64,000 nucleotides of DNA from Smittia aterrima. Its lineage: Eukaryota; Arthropoda; Insecta; Diptera; Chironomidae. Positions 12,277-22,802 of the stretch are shown here, piece after piece. The translations under genes and the position numbers were made by a program. The notes under the pieces are model-generated. The model saw only the letters and a program-made list of their open reading frames with translations, had not been told where the DNA came from and did no database searches. The stretch lies in the NCBI GenBank assembly GCA_033063855.1, contig CP093831.1, forward strand, positions 18,476,001 to 18,540,000, written 5' to 3'. The first letter of the stretch is position 1, and each line of letters begins with the position of its first letter.

Positions 12277-12964
12277 TTAGATTTTGAAGAACGTGACCAT
12301 TGAAGCGATGATCATGTAGATCGTAATCAACAAGCATGTCATGAAACAAATCGCTCTGGCTGGTTGTCTATAGAAGTTAGAAAGAAAAAAAGATTTTTAA
12401 ATGACCAGAAGTATAAGGGCGAACTCGAACTCACCTAATCGGGTAAATAGCGTAAACCTATGGGAAATTGAAAGAAAAAAAATCGATAAAGTTCCATTTA
12501 GATTTCATGAAATAAATATTAACGTGTGAATTGTTATTCAATGTCTTTTACTCACGATTGTGTGTGCGAATCTCGCTAGGAAAGCAATCCTGAAAAGCCA
12601 GAGAGCCACGTCAACATTAGGTTCCGAGCAGACAAAGAAAAGTCCAGCAATTAGGAAAGCAGGAATATTTTCCAAGTCGTTGAGATGAGCTCGACGAACA
12701 CGCTCGACATCTTCATCTTTTTTAACAGCAACGTTCTCGCGATTGCCTACGTCTTCAGAATTATCGTAAGCCTAATGAGTGGTAACAAGTCAAACGTTAG
12801 AGGGCAAACATCTGCTGAGTCAGAGCTGCACTTACACCCTTGCGGAATCGTTGAGTTCCTGTCATCAGTGACATTAGAAGCATCTTAATCATCAACAAGC
12901 CTCCATAAGTGATATACCCACGAAAAACTACGTTATTAAAATCCAAAGCGTTCATCACGGTCAT
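12277..12964 (-). CDS. Microsomal glutathione S-transferase 1-like (MGST-B)
   Basis: Four exons (- strand): 12836-12964, 12556-12771, a 23-nt micro-exon 12435-12457, and 12277-12367; 152 codons in all. The family signature VRRAHLNDLENIPAF and the YAIYPIRQPARAI block are intact. The micro-exon encodes only VYAIYPI and part of an Arg; its phase fits both neighbours exactly. It is created by two introns, one after HTI (shared with MGST-C) and one inside the PIR codon (unique in this array). The start used is the ATG at 12964 (MTVMNAL); an in-frame ATG at 12991 would add nine residues. It is divergent from MGST-C, with a shared upstream region of about 330 bp. Confidence 0.92.
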
Positions 12965-13296
12965 TTCTAATGATTTTCCTTTAAACTTCACGAAAAATAA
13001 AAGAAGCTACTTCTGATTTAGTTAATAGCCAGTTCACAACTAAACTTCTATTGAAATAACGAAAAGAATTTCATTCGCCTAGACGCTTGTTTCGTTGTTG
13101 AAAACATATCTGTGTTAGTCATCAATGATTGTTTTTTAATGATTCTCTTTTCCCTGCTCATTCGCGCTAGCGTCGACTATAAATACATTCATGACCGAGA
13201 AATCGTCATAACGTTTGATAAATGTTTGTCCACGCTCAGTAATTTGAAAGTAACTGAATCGTTTGGTTTGTTTCAGGACGAATTCTCAAAGTAACA
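12965..13296. promoter_or_regulatory. Divergent promoter region of MGST-B and MGST-C
   Basis: The two starts point away from each other across about 330 bp, so both promoters must lie here. On the + strand a perfect TATAAATA is at 13178-13185, about 119 nt before the MGST-C ATG. A TCATA initiator-like sequence near 13207 is at the expected distance of about 30 nt. No equally clear element was found for the - strand. Confidence 0.5.
13178..13185 (+). promoter_or_regulatory. TATA box, MGST-C
   Basis: TATAAATA, about 30 nt upstream of an initiator-like TCATA and about 119 nt upstream of the MGST-C start codon. The motif match is direct; its use is inferred. Confidence 0.5.
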
Positions 13297-13864
13297 ATGT
13301 CGGTTTGGTACGCTTTGAATAATGATAATCCGGTTTTCCGGGGCTATATCACATGGGGAAGTCTGCTATTGCTCAAGATGCTATGCATGTCTATGCTAAC
13401 TGCAGTTAAACGATTAATCAAAGGCGTAAGTTTGAGTTACAAATTAAAAAATACAAGAATTCAAAATTCAATATTTATAAGGCTTATGAGAATCCTGAGG
13501 ATGTTAGCCCAACTGCTGAAATCAAAAAGAGCGAGGATGTGGAACGTGTCAGGAGAGCTCACTTGAACGACTTGGAAAATATTCCTGCTTTTCTTATTGC
13601 TGCTTTGATGTATGTGATGACCGAACCACAGCCTGACGTTGCTCTCTGGCTCATTCGAATCGCTGTTATTGCAAGATTCCTTCACACATTCGTGAGTAAT
13701 CTGTGACATTAATTCGATTGCTTCTTAATTTTTAGTTTTTATTTGAACAGGTCTACGCGATCTACCCAATTCGACAACCAGCGAGAGTCTTAAGTTTCGG
13801 AACTTGTCTTTTGATAACGATTTTTATGGTCATCTGGTCTATGGTTCACTTTTTCCAATTCTAA
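13297..13864 (+). CDS. Microsomal glutathione S-transferase 1-like (MGST-C)
   Basis: Three exons (+ strand): 13297-13425, 13482-13691, 13751-13864; 150 codons. This is the only member of the array on the + strand. It carries the first-helix block FRGYITWGSLLLLKMLCMS, the signature VRRAHLNDLENIPAF and VYAIYPIRQPAR. Its second intron follows HTF, the same place as in MGST-B, so B and C are probably the closest pair; C lacks B's extra intron inside PIR. The product should be a four-helix membrane GSH transferase/peroxidase. Confidence 0.94.
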
Positions 13865-14024
13865 TCATCATCATACAGTTTATTTATTCAATTTAATTCT
13901 TTTTGTCCTGAAATTTTGAGTGTTACGTGTTGTAAAAATGTATGTGCTTCAACTTCCATTAACGGAAGATCAATTAAGTCAATGTTTGGGCATGTTGAAT
14001 TATGTATTGTCTGCGAGTGAAACT

Positions 14025-14030
14025 AATAAA
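14025..14030 (+). terminator. Candidate poly(A) signal of MGST-C
   Basis: AATAAA about 160 nt after the MGST-C stop codon, on the coding strand. The position is plausible for a short 3' UTR. Confidence 0.4.
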
Positions 14031-14537
14031 TGTCAAATGAAAAATCAATAGAAATCATTTGTTGCCTTCAAAATGAAATATAACCGGGAAATTTGGGTTC
14101 GTAATCATCATTAAAGAAGGACTAAGGGAAATCGCAACGCATGCTGATAAGGGTCGTAGAAATTATCCACAAGAGCATTTAACTTTATTGCTAAAGTGTC
14201 CAGATATATCAAACTGTTCCAATTATCCCGAAATTCTCTTGGAAATTCGAAAATATCACGGAAGTTTCGTGACATTAAAACAGTTATCAATATTTACTAA
14301 AACGCAATTGATCATGACGAACGGTTTTGAGATAACCGAGTCTCGGCTTTAATGAAATAATTATGAATATCCATTGCTAATCGTAAAGATAAGACGATTG
14401 AGTTCCCTACAGCGAAAATCGATGAATTTTAAAAGACTAATGAGTTGATCTCAGTTTATCAGAAAATTATTAATCCACTTTTATTAATTGAATAGGAAAA
14501 CGGTTCATTGGCTGGAAAATCTTATAAACAAAGAATC

Positions 14538-15267
14538 TTAACAAAAGGTCCAAGCTGTTGCGAGACACATGTAAGCTGTCGAAATAAGGCAGACGCCAAA
14601 TGCGATTCCTCGAGCTGGTTGCATTGGAGAAATGGCGTAGGCGTAAGTGTGAACAATTCTGGCCAACACTGATACACGGAAAAGATTGACGGCGATACAT
14701 GCGCACGGATCCGTGAGCACGTAAAAGAATCCGATGATCATGAAAGGAAGACAGTTCTCCAAATCATTTCGATGAGCTCTAAGTAATTTTAGAATAATTA
14801 TTTTAATTGAATTTATGACAGTTAATTACGAACCTTCGAACTCTTTCCACATCCGGATCATCAAACTTTGGGACGCCCTCCTTGTCTTTAAGGAACGTAA
14901 CATCTTCCGGGTTTGGAACGACCTATAAATAAAAGTTTTTCTTACACATGTTGCCTTTAAAAATCTTCTCTTGTATGGGTTCTAGTGTATTTTTAGCTTC
15001 GTTCATTAATTTATCTTTATCAAGAGCGAACCGATATCATACCGGCAAGTTAGGTAATTTTCAAAGGTGAGTTTTTCAGGGCGTTTACCGAGGCCTTTAA
15101 ATTAAACTTTAATGACCCATCCGTCAGTATACCTGTTTCTTATTTCTTTGTTGCGATGTTAGGAAGGACATTGCGAGCATTTTAATAATCAATATCGCCG
15201 TCCAGAAAACGTATGCGCGGAAGGTGTCGTTTTCATAACTAATTAGTTCAATAATACTGGTTGTCAT
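14538..15267 (-). CDS. Microsomal glutathione S-transferase 1-like (MGST-D)
   Basis: Three exons (- strand): 15133-15267, 14834-14922, 14538-14778; 154 codons. The signature is slightly altered (RRAHRNDLENCLPF), and SPMQPARGI lies between helices 3 and 4. The second intron cuts the Arg-Arg pair of VERVRR and is not seen in the other copies; its donor is the weak GTTCGT. The first donor is GTATAC. The variable hydrophilic loop after exon 1 is longer than in copies A-C. The core residues are kept and there is no frame break, so it is probably functional. Confidence 0.9.
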
Positions 15268-16180
15268 GTTCGATCCGTTAGCAAAACAAATAATATACGC
15301 AACTTGAACAATTGAAGACTAAAAATCAACTGCGTGTGCTTCTGTGAGCTCCGGTGTTTAAAGCATACAGCGATATTCTCCAGCTGGTGTTGGTTTGCCG
15401 GCAGTTTTAGTTGTATGTTGATAAAATGATTTTGTTTACATCACGAAAAAGATGACTAGACGTTTTTGATGTATAGAAACTTCACGTTGATCTTGCGAAA
15501 TCTTAAAGCATGACGTGTTGAGCAGGCTTTGTTGTTATAATCAGTAGAGCTTTCCTTACTTGGCTATCAGTGGAAAACAAAATTGAGTTGATTTTATGAA
15601 AACTTTTGCTGAACGGAAGTCGGTCAATGATGGTGAATCAAGAAAAACTTTACCGTGACATTCTAAGGACTAAAAATAAAGAGGTTGAATAGGAAAATCA
15701 TTAATTTATTCTTATCGTTGATGTCCTTGAAACGACAAATGTTTCTATGATTGCTGACTTACCGTCATGTACATTCAAGGATTTAAGATAAATCTTTTAT
15801 TTCATTTTATTGGGAATGAAAGGTAAAAATGAAATTTAAAACATAATAAAACATTTCTTATTTGAAGAATGATTTACGCGAGTATTATATAGCGAATTAC
15901 TGGTATTTGAAGATTTCCGGTTTTAACGGAAATATTTAAAGGGACGCGTTCAATATAACAAAGAAAAATAAAAACATAAACAAATCCCAATTTATTTCAT
16001 AAGTTTTTAATTCTAACTAGTAGCCGTTCTTGCACAAATATTTCAAGATTCTTTCAACGATACAGTGATAAGCGCAAGGGTATGTTGATAACAGAGGAAA
16101 TATTTCACTGAGAGGAAATACTAGTTAAAATTTTCTGAAGGTCTAATTATTTAACTATTTTAGAAATTGCTCTAAACGAC
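15268..16180. other. Intergenic between MGST-D and the nucleotidyltransferase gene
   Basis: About 900 bp between two divergent genes (MGST-D on -, the nucleotidyltransferase on +). A TGATAAG GATA motif lies at 16066-16072. I found no open frame or repeat worth calling. Confidence 0.4.
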
Positions 16181-18282
16181 ATGCAATACAATAATCAGAA
16201 CACGCACAATGAACGTGTTCCGCCAGAACGACACAACCAACATTGGACTACAAACCAAGACTTTCGTCCTCGACCAGCAAACAATCCAAATAGTTATAGA
16301 GGGGTTTCTGTTTTCAAGAACTACAACGAAAAAAATAACTTCAAACGATCATATACATCACCCCCAATGGGATCAGAGCCAAGACGTCCAAATGAAACGT
16401 CTCCTGCTGCTAAGCGTTTCGGAAAATTTCAGAATCCCTTCGACGAACAGTCAAAAAACCAACCACAGAATAAGAAAAATCCGACAAATTTTACAGTTCA
16501 GTCCATTCAATCGCAGAAAGAACAAAAATGGAAAGAAACGTTTGAAGAAACAATAAAGCTTTTAGAAGTTTGTCAACCTGGAGAGGAAGTTAATACAATT
16601 GTGCTACATCTCCAGCCTTCACGAGCAGCATGTTCAAGCCTCAACGAAACGATTAAATCGGATTTGATGAGAATGATTTCAACTTTAGGCGTGAAGGAGC
16701 TAATGGTATTTGGATCAACGTTAACTAGTCTCGATTTCATCGGAAGCGATTTAGATTTTTACATAGAATTGAATATCCCACCAAGCAGAGAAAATATCCC
16801 ACAATTGCTTCAGAAAGTTAGTAAATTCTCGCGGCAATCCAATGATTTTCGGGTCATCTACTCGATTCAGAATGCCCGTGTTCCAATAATTCGATTACTT
16901 CATCAGAAAACAAGGAAAATCTGTGATATTAATTTCACGTCCTGTTTTGGCTATTTCAATTCACGCTTCATAGGACAAATAGTCTCTCTTGACAAAAGAA
17001 TTAAAGATCTCGCAGTTATCATCAAGTTATGGGCGAAAGCTCATAAAGTGTCTGAGAAAATGATTATGTCAAATTACTGTCTCGTCATGTTAATGGTGTT
17101 CTATTTACAAAACCTTGAACAACCAATGATTGGCACAATCAAGGGAAACCAGGACGGACGAAAACCGTTGAACATTGATCATTGGAACGTTTTCTTTAAT
17201 AATTCAATCGACAAGACCTTTGAGAATCAACTCACCGTTCGTCAACTTCTTGTAGGTTTTTTTGAATTCTATCATAAATTAAATTATTGCGACTATATAA
17301 TCAGTTTATATAACGGCGATTTAATTCTTCGCAAGGATTTCGATAACCATCCAGATTTTGCAACATACAGGTAAATATTTATAACTAATTAAACGTAAAG
17401 CAGTCTACTCTAACATTATGTTTTCATTACAGAGAAATAGTTGCTCGAACAAAAATTTTACCGCTAAGGTTTGAAGATTCTAAAATGGTGATTGTTCAAG
17501 ATGGATTTGAATTAAATCTTAATATTGGAATCAAATGTCACAAGCATGTTGATTATTTTTGCTCACTTATGAAAGAATCATATAAGCTTTGCGAAGAACT
17601 AAAGGACGAATCAATGGCAATATTTCTAATTAAACTTTTCACTGGACCGGACCCTGAGCTCGAAAAGAAACATATTGGAAAAGCAAAGAAGAAATTCCAA
17701 ATAAAACTTCACGCGATCGCTGGAGATTTGAAGGTGAATCAGAGTTGCTTAATATGACACTTGTATATGACCTTACCTTTATTTATTTAGATATGTCAAG
17801 ATATATTGCATGCTGAAGACAAAGACAGGATAACAACGGAGGATGATCACCTGAAGTTCTATTACAAACATGTCTGTTCAGGGACTATTCAATTTCTTGA
17901 AGAAGTCTATTTATGTTTAATTACTCAACTCAACAATGCTGACGAAGATTCTATGCAGCTTGAAATGAAAATTTCTTTACCCTTTGATACACTCCGCGGA
18001 CGAAAGAAGCTGAATTTTAAAGATGATGCTACTGTGAACGCTGAAAAAGTTCTGTCAAAGAAAATGGTTGAAAATAAGTTTCAAATTGATCTTGACGCTA
18101 TCATGAAGATATCAACCAAAGATAAGGGAAAGACGATTGATTTTGATATGATTGACAATGAAGTCCAGAAGAAATCGTCACTTCCCATCTTTGGATCTCT
18201 CTTCGGTGTGAACATTGGATCCGCTCTTCAGTTTTATCTCAAGACGAAATTAAAGAATGTAACATCACAAACATCACAATAA
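16181..18282 (+). CDS. Non-canonical poly(A)/U polymerase-type nucleotidyltransferase
   Basis: Three exons (+ strand): 16181-17370, 17433-17733, 17791-18282; 660 codons. The first 110 residues are low-complexity (Asn, Gln, Pro, Arg rich) and probably disordered. A nucleotidyltransferase core follows: FGSTLTSLDF then SDLDFYIE (about 176-196) gives the Gly-Ser and the first two catalytic Asp, and ICDINF (about 250) the third. A PAP/OAS1 substrate-binding and PAP-associated region follows (LAVIIKLWAKAH, MSNYCLVMLMVFYLQ). This order is typical of cytoplasmic terminal nucleotidyltransferases (GLD-2, TUTase and related). Whether it adds A or U cannot be told from motifs. The last 150 residues are not recognised. 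It sits alone inside the MGST array and shows no frame break. Confidence 0.85.
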
Positions 18283-18283
18283 A
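18278..18283 (+). terminator. AATAAA overlapping the stop codon of the nucleotidyltransferase gene
   Basis: The stop codon TAA is itself part of an AATAAA. Cleavage 15-25 nt downstream would leave a 3' UTR of only about 20-30 nt. This may be chance; a later signal is equally possible. Confidence 0.25.
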
Positions 18284-18518
18284 AAAGTTTGAACAAAACT
18301 TATTTTTAAAAAAATATTACCGCATCTACTTGAGTGCGATTCAATTTAAATATGATTATCATTAATTTATTCTCTTGAATGAGGTAAATAATTGAGATAC
18401 GAAAACAATCGTTTTTATCAGACATAAACTTTTATTCTTCTGGAATTTGAACTTTGTCAAGACAAATTTCTACCAACTAAACACCGAAAATTAATCTTGA
18501 AAATCATTCGACAGACGC

Positions 18519-19023
18519 TTAGAAAAAGAAGAAGAGAACTTGAATGGCCATGTAGATTGTAGCGCCGTAGCAGACGAACCATGCGATTGCACGAGCTGGT
18601 TGCGTTGGAACGATGGCATAAACGAGAGTGTGTACGATTCTAGCGATGGCAGAAGCACGGAACAAGTTCAATGCAAGGAAAGCTTGTGGCGAGGTAAGGA
18701 CGTAGAAGAAGGCAATGAGGATGAATGCTAAAATGTTCTCCAAATCGTTAAGATGAGCGCGGCGAACTCTTTCTACGTCAACATCGTCCGTTTTTGGCTT
18801 TAAGTTCTTAAAAGTCTTTGTGTCTTCGGGATTAGCAAATGCCTAAAATGAAAAATGATAAGAGTTCGCTACATCGATTAAATAACATGAACCCAACCTT
18901 CTTCTTAAAACGGGTCATGCCGGTAAGAGGAGACATAGCCATCATCTTCACTATCAAAACAGTTGACCAGAAGACATAAGCCGTAAAGACCGGGTTGTTC
19001 AAGCTTAGGGTTTCGAGCACCAT
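18519..19023 (-). CDS. Microsomal glutathione S-transferase 1-like (MGST-E)
   Basis: Two exons (- strand): 18898-19023 and 18519-18842; 149 codons. The signature VRRAHLNDLENILAF and VPTQPARAIAW are intact, and FANPEDT after the intron matches the FANPEDC of vertebrate MGST1. It has only the ancestral intron. Codon use is noticeably richer in C at third positions than in the neighbouring copies, which may mean high expression. The protein ends in a run of five Phe. Membrane-bound GSH transferase/peroxidase. Confidence 0.94.
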
Positions 19024-19309
19024 TTTTAATTTTTTAAATCAAACCAAAAAAAAGAGATGTTTTCACTCAAACGAACAAACGATGACTGACGACGTTGCGT
19101 GTACGAGAAAATGAAAAGAAATATTTTACATTGCACAACGTGGAGCTTTTATTGATGTGTGCGTGACCATGAACTTGATGATTCTCAAATCATTTAGATA
19201 GTCGAAACATCATCGACGCTCAAAGTTCGATAAAATTTAATTTCTGTTTGTTTTGCTCTTGTCGATAGCATGGGATAGTTTTCATACACAGTTTTGTGTT
19301 TCCTTCTAA

Positions 19310-19430
19310 TCAAATGCGGTAGCTGATATATAGTAAAGGATCAGTTAGAATGTAGATGATTGCGATGAATAGAAAAGGCTGAATAGTCTTGAGATCGTTG
19401 AAGTGTGGTTTTCTGACTCTCCTGTTACTG
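19310..19430 (-). pseudogene. MGST relic (exon fragment)
   Basis: On the - strand one frame of about 40 codons reads RRVRKPHFNDLKTIQPF followed by a hydrophobic helix and ILTDP, then runs into a stop (complement of 19310-19312). This aligns with the signature and helix 2 of the MGST copies on either side. The rest of the exon and exon 1 are missing, and signature residues (AHLNDLEN) have changed. It is a decayed seventh copy between MGST-E and MGST-F. Confidence 0.75.
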
Positions 19431-19564
19431 TTTGATGACGTCTTTATAACAAAGCAACTCCGCGGAGTTACGTCATCTCTACAGCTCTTTTGACTTAAGA
19501 TAATATATAATAAAAACCCGAAAAATTATCAGAGACAAGCTTTATTGCATTTTTTTTTCGTAAA

Positions 19565-20070
19565 TTATCGGAAGTACAAAAGTGAGTAAATTGCCATGTA
19601 CATTGTTATAGACATGCTCATAAGAAAACCAGAGCCTCTGACACTCTTAATTTTAAAGAAGGCATAGCCAATGGTATGAAAGATTCTGGAAATCGCCGCA
19701 ATTCTAATCAGATAACAAGCAACAAATGCGTTAGGATCTGAAAGCACAAAGAAGAACTCGACAATAATGAGAATCGGAATATTTTCAAGATCGTTATGAT
19801 GCGCCCTTCGAACTCTTTCAACTTCTGGATCGCGCAATTTAATTTGACCTTTGTCGTTTGAATCTTCCGGATTGATGTATGCCTTTTAAGATTACATTAA
19901 AATTATTTTGTTTTTCTCAAATCTCGATTCAATTTTACCTCTTTCTTATATCTTATGTATCCAGTAAGTAAAGACATGAATATCATTTTACTGATCAAAA
20001 TTGATGTCCAATAAGCATAAGCTTGAAAAACAGGGTTCTCCAAACTAATTAGATCGACAAGCTTTGACAT
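19565..20070 (-). CDS. Microsomal glutathione S-transferase 1-like (MGST-F)
   Basis: Two exons (- strand): 19939-20070 and 19565-19882; 149 codons. The signature is VRRAHHNDLENIPIL. The QPAR element found between helices 3 and 4 in the other copies is replaced by FKIKSVRG, so this is the most divergent intact copy. There is no frame break and the splice sites are normal (GAG/GTAAAA donor). It could have a changed substrate range or be under relaxed constraint. Confidence 0.9.
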
Positions 20071-20268
20071 ATTACTCGCTATACCATGTGTTCAACACGA
20101 AATTCTTTTACTAACTGACATTGAAACCAACGATTTTATCTCTAATTGATAACAATTTTGATTAGAAATTAAGTCATTTACTCTTTTTCTTTTGGTTTTA
20201 TTTTCATCTCAAGGCTTCGGTTTTCTTTAATTCATTTTATGAATGAACAGATTCATTTAAGTTTAATT

Positions 20269-22660
20269 TTAAGGATTGATTAGAAGGAGTGAAACTACAT
20301 TCTTTTGGATATTAAGAACTTTGACTTCAACAAACTTAGTGCCAACTCTCTTTGCGAGTTGATCGCGAGACTTTAAATGGAAGTGCTCGGGAATGTTCTC
20401 AAGTTTACCTTTGTAGATACATGCTTGACGCACTTTCCATTCATCAAAAAGCTTGTGGACTCCATCTTTTGTTCGTTCAACGATGATTCCAAAGTCAATT
20501 AGAAAGATCTGAAATTTGAATTTAAATAATTTATCATCTAATAAATAAAATAATAACTTACCTCAAGCGAATCATCTTCTAGTTCCTTTAAGATTTGGCC
20601 TCGACAAAAGTTTTCATTAGCGAATGTGACGACATTATTTCCGATAGTGAAGTCGTCACAAAAAGGCAAAACGTTGAATTTGAAGTAGGCGTCGCTGCAA
20701 GAAATGTATGAAATATTTTTTTTAATGATTATTTGTTAAGCTTACTTGAATTTATTGAGAAAAATGTTGATTTCTGTAAACTCGGTCTTTAGAAAAAAGA
20801 AAAAATTACAGATGTCGTGAACGACGTGGACGTAAATATCTTGTATTGATCCAACCGGAAGTCGTTTCATTGATTGCTCAACAATGGTTTTCCTTGCGAT
20901 AGCTGGTGTCAACAATTTTGACCTTCCTTGACTTGAACCAGATTTGACTGAGCCAATCGTTTTCTCTGTTCCTGAAGATGAGTTGGAAAGAGAAATGTCA
21001 ATCATCTTAATCGAAGTATCTCTCTGAGGCTCGTCTTCTTTGACATTGGCGATTTCAACCGACATTTTCTTAGTTGCTTTGGGAACCCAAGAATCTTTGT
21101 TTTCAATCGATTTCTGGAGACACGAATTCGATTTTTCAGTTTTAATTGTCGACACCTTTCTCGGTTTAGAAAACGAAGTATCTTTCTTATCAATCGATTT
21201 CTTCTCATTCGTCTTGTTTTCAACCATAGGCAGCCAACTTTCTTCAGTTATTGGTAGCCAGTCGTCATCTCTCGAACTCATCTTTTCAACTGGTTTCTTC
21301 AAGTGCTTTCCGAATTCGTATTCAGAAAAACTCATTTCTGTTGCGTTGACTAATTGTTTGTTGGTAAACTCAGGATCGTAAAGACACCAGTTTTTCTTAA
21401 TCAAAGCTTTTGTTACCAACACCATTTCTCCATCATCTTCAAGATCAGCTTTCATCGCCATCTGATATGACATGTCACTCATATTTTTCTTAAAGATCTT
21501 TGCTTCAATTGCTTTGGCTGCTAGCTTACTATTGAAGTATTTGAGACAAGACTTGCCCCAAGAATCGTTGTTAGGCTGAACATGCGATAAAGTTCCTCGT
21601 TGTGCAATACAAGGGACATCGAAGAACTTTTCGGTCAAATAACGAATTTTATTTACCGAAACGTCAGTGACAGTTCCAAAATCCACACACAAAATTCGCA
21701 CAATTCCATTGCTGAAGACTTCGATGATGAAGCAGCGATGCCACAAATCTATAGATAAATCATTGAATCAACCGCATCTGCATCAGAAATAAACGTTTTA
21801 CCTGAATACTTGGCGGCTACATACAAGCCTCTCTTGACATCCTTTGTTTTGATCTCTAACTTCGTGTTCTTACGATAAAACTTTTGTATGTCATGCATTA
21901 AGTCGTTCAAAAGCTTGTAGTCACTTATTTCGGCAAACCAAAAGCGATGTGGATTAATTCCATCAAGAAAGCGAATGCTTATCGGTTCTGAAATATTCAG
22001 AGATCGACATGATGGTATGATCTTTTCGCTCGAAGTCGCTGTCTTTGATTCTATGGAAGTCTCTGCAAATTCCGATAGTTGGACTGCTGAAGCTTGCGTC
22101 GTTTCTTGTGTGGGATTTGGAGCAACATACATCTCGACAAACTTATTAAGATTAGCTTCTTCATCAAACAAATAAGAGCTGAAATAAGTGTTTAAGTAAG
22201 ATTTTGGTTAAATTTTCAAAATATTTGTGAAATTACTCGTTAGAGTCATCTGAGAACTCGTAAGGATCTTTTCCTGTATGAGGACGATAAATGTAATTGC
22301 TAAATCCTTGAAACCTTTTCTTGTTTCCGGATTTCCTGCAAACGCGGGAAATTTATTTATCTTTCAGAGAATCATTGCAAAATCTACTCACTTGGAATGT
22401 TTGTTCATTTCAGCGATATGATCAAGCTCTTTAACTTGAACGAAAGAAAATGAACCATGACCAGAGACTTCGAATTCATTTTTCCAGCTAGAAATGAGCG
22501 AAAAAACGTGCGAGAAATTGAAGCGTTTCGCAATGGTCTCCAATTTCGTTCCTTCTTGGTTTACATATTGCTTAGATAATTCAGATAACGGAGCTTTTCC
22601 TCCTGGATATGTGCATAGAATGCTTTTGATAATTAATTTCACTTCTTCCACCGATGACAT
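20269..22660 (-). CDS. LOTUS and Tudor domain germline protein (Tejas/Tapas-like)
   Basis: Six exons (- strand): 22392-22660, 22237-22335, 21802-22178, 20746-21748, 20562-20694, 20269-20508; 706 codons. Residues 5-75 form a LOTUS/OST-HTH domain (EVKLIIKSILCTYPGGKAPLSEL). An extended Tudor domain runs from about 188 to 330 (core: YVAAKYSDLWHRCFIIEV, then VDFGT). A Ser/Lys-rich linker of about 250 residues follows. A second Tudor-like domain covers about 585-680 (IGNNVVTFA, then FLIDFG). In Drosophila, Tejas and Tapas combine LOTUS and Tudor domains, sit in nuage, recruit Vasa through LOTUS and bind dimethyl-arginine through Tudor in the piRNA pathway. Orthology to one of the two is not resolved here. 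Its ATG lies 143 bp from the stop of the phosphogluconolactonase gene. Confidence 0.88.
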
Positions 22661-22802
22661 TTTATTTCCTTTTTCTTTACAACAAAAGAGCTTCCTTTTC
22701 AGTGGCGGGTAGAATAACTTTTTTAAGGAGCTAAATTCCAAAGTTAAAATCAACCCTGCAAAACTTCAATTTAATAAGAAATCAAATAAATTTCAACTTT
22801 AT

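Noticed and set aside
13112..13294. A 60-codon + strand frame ahead of MGST-C
   Set aside because: It overlaps the TATA box and the predicted start site of MGST-C, so it is promoter and leader DNA.
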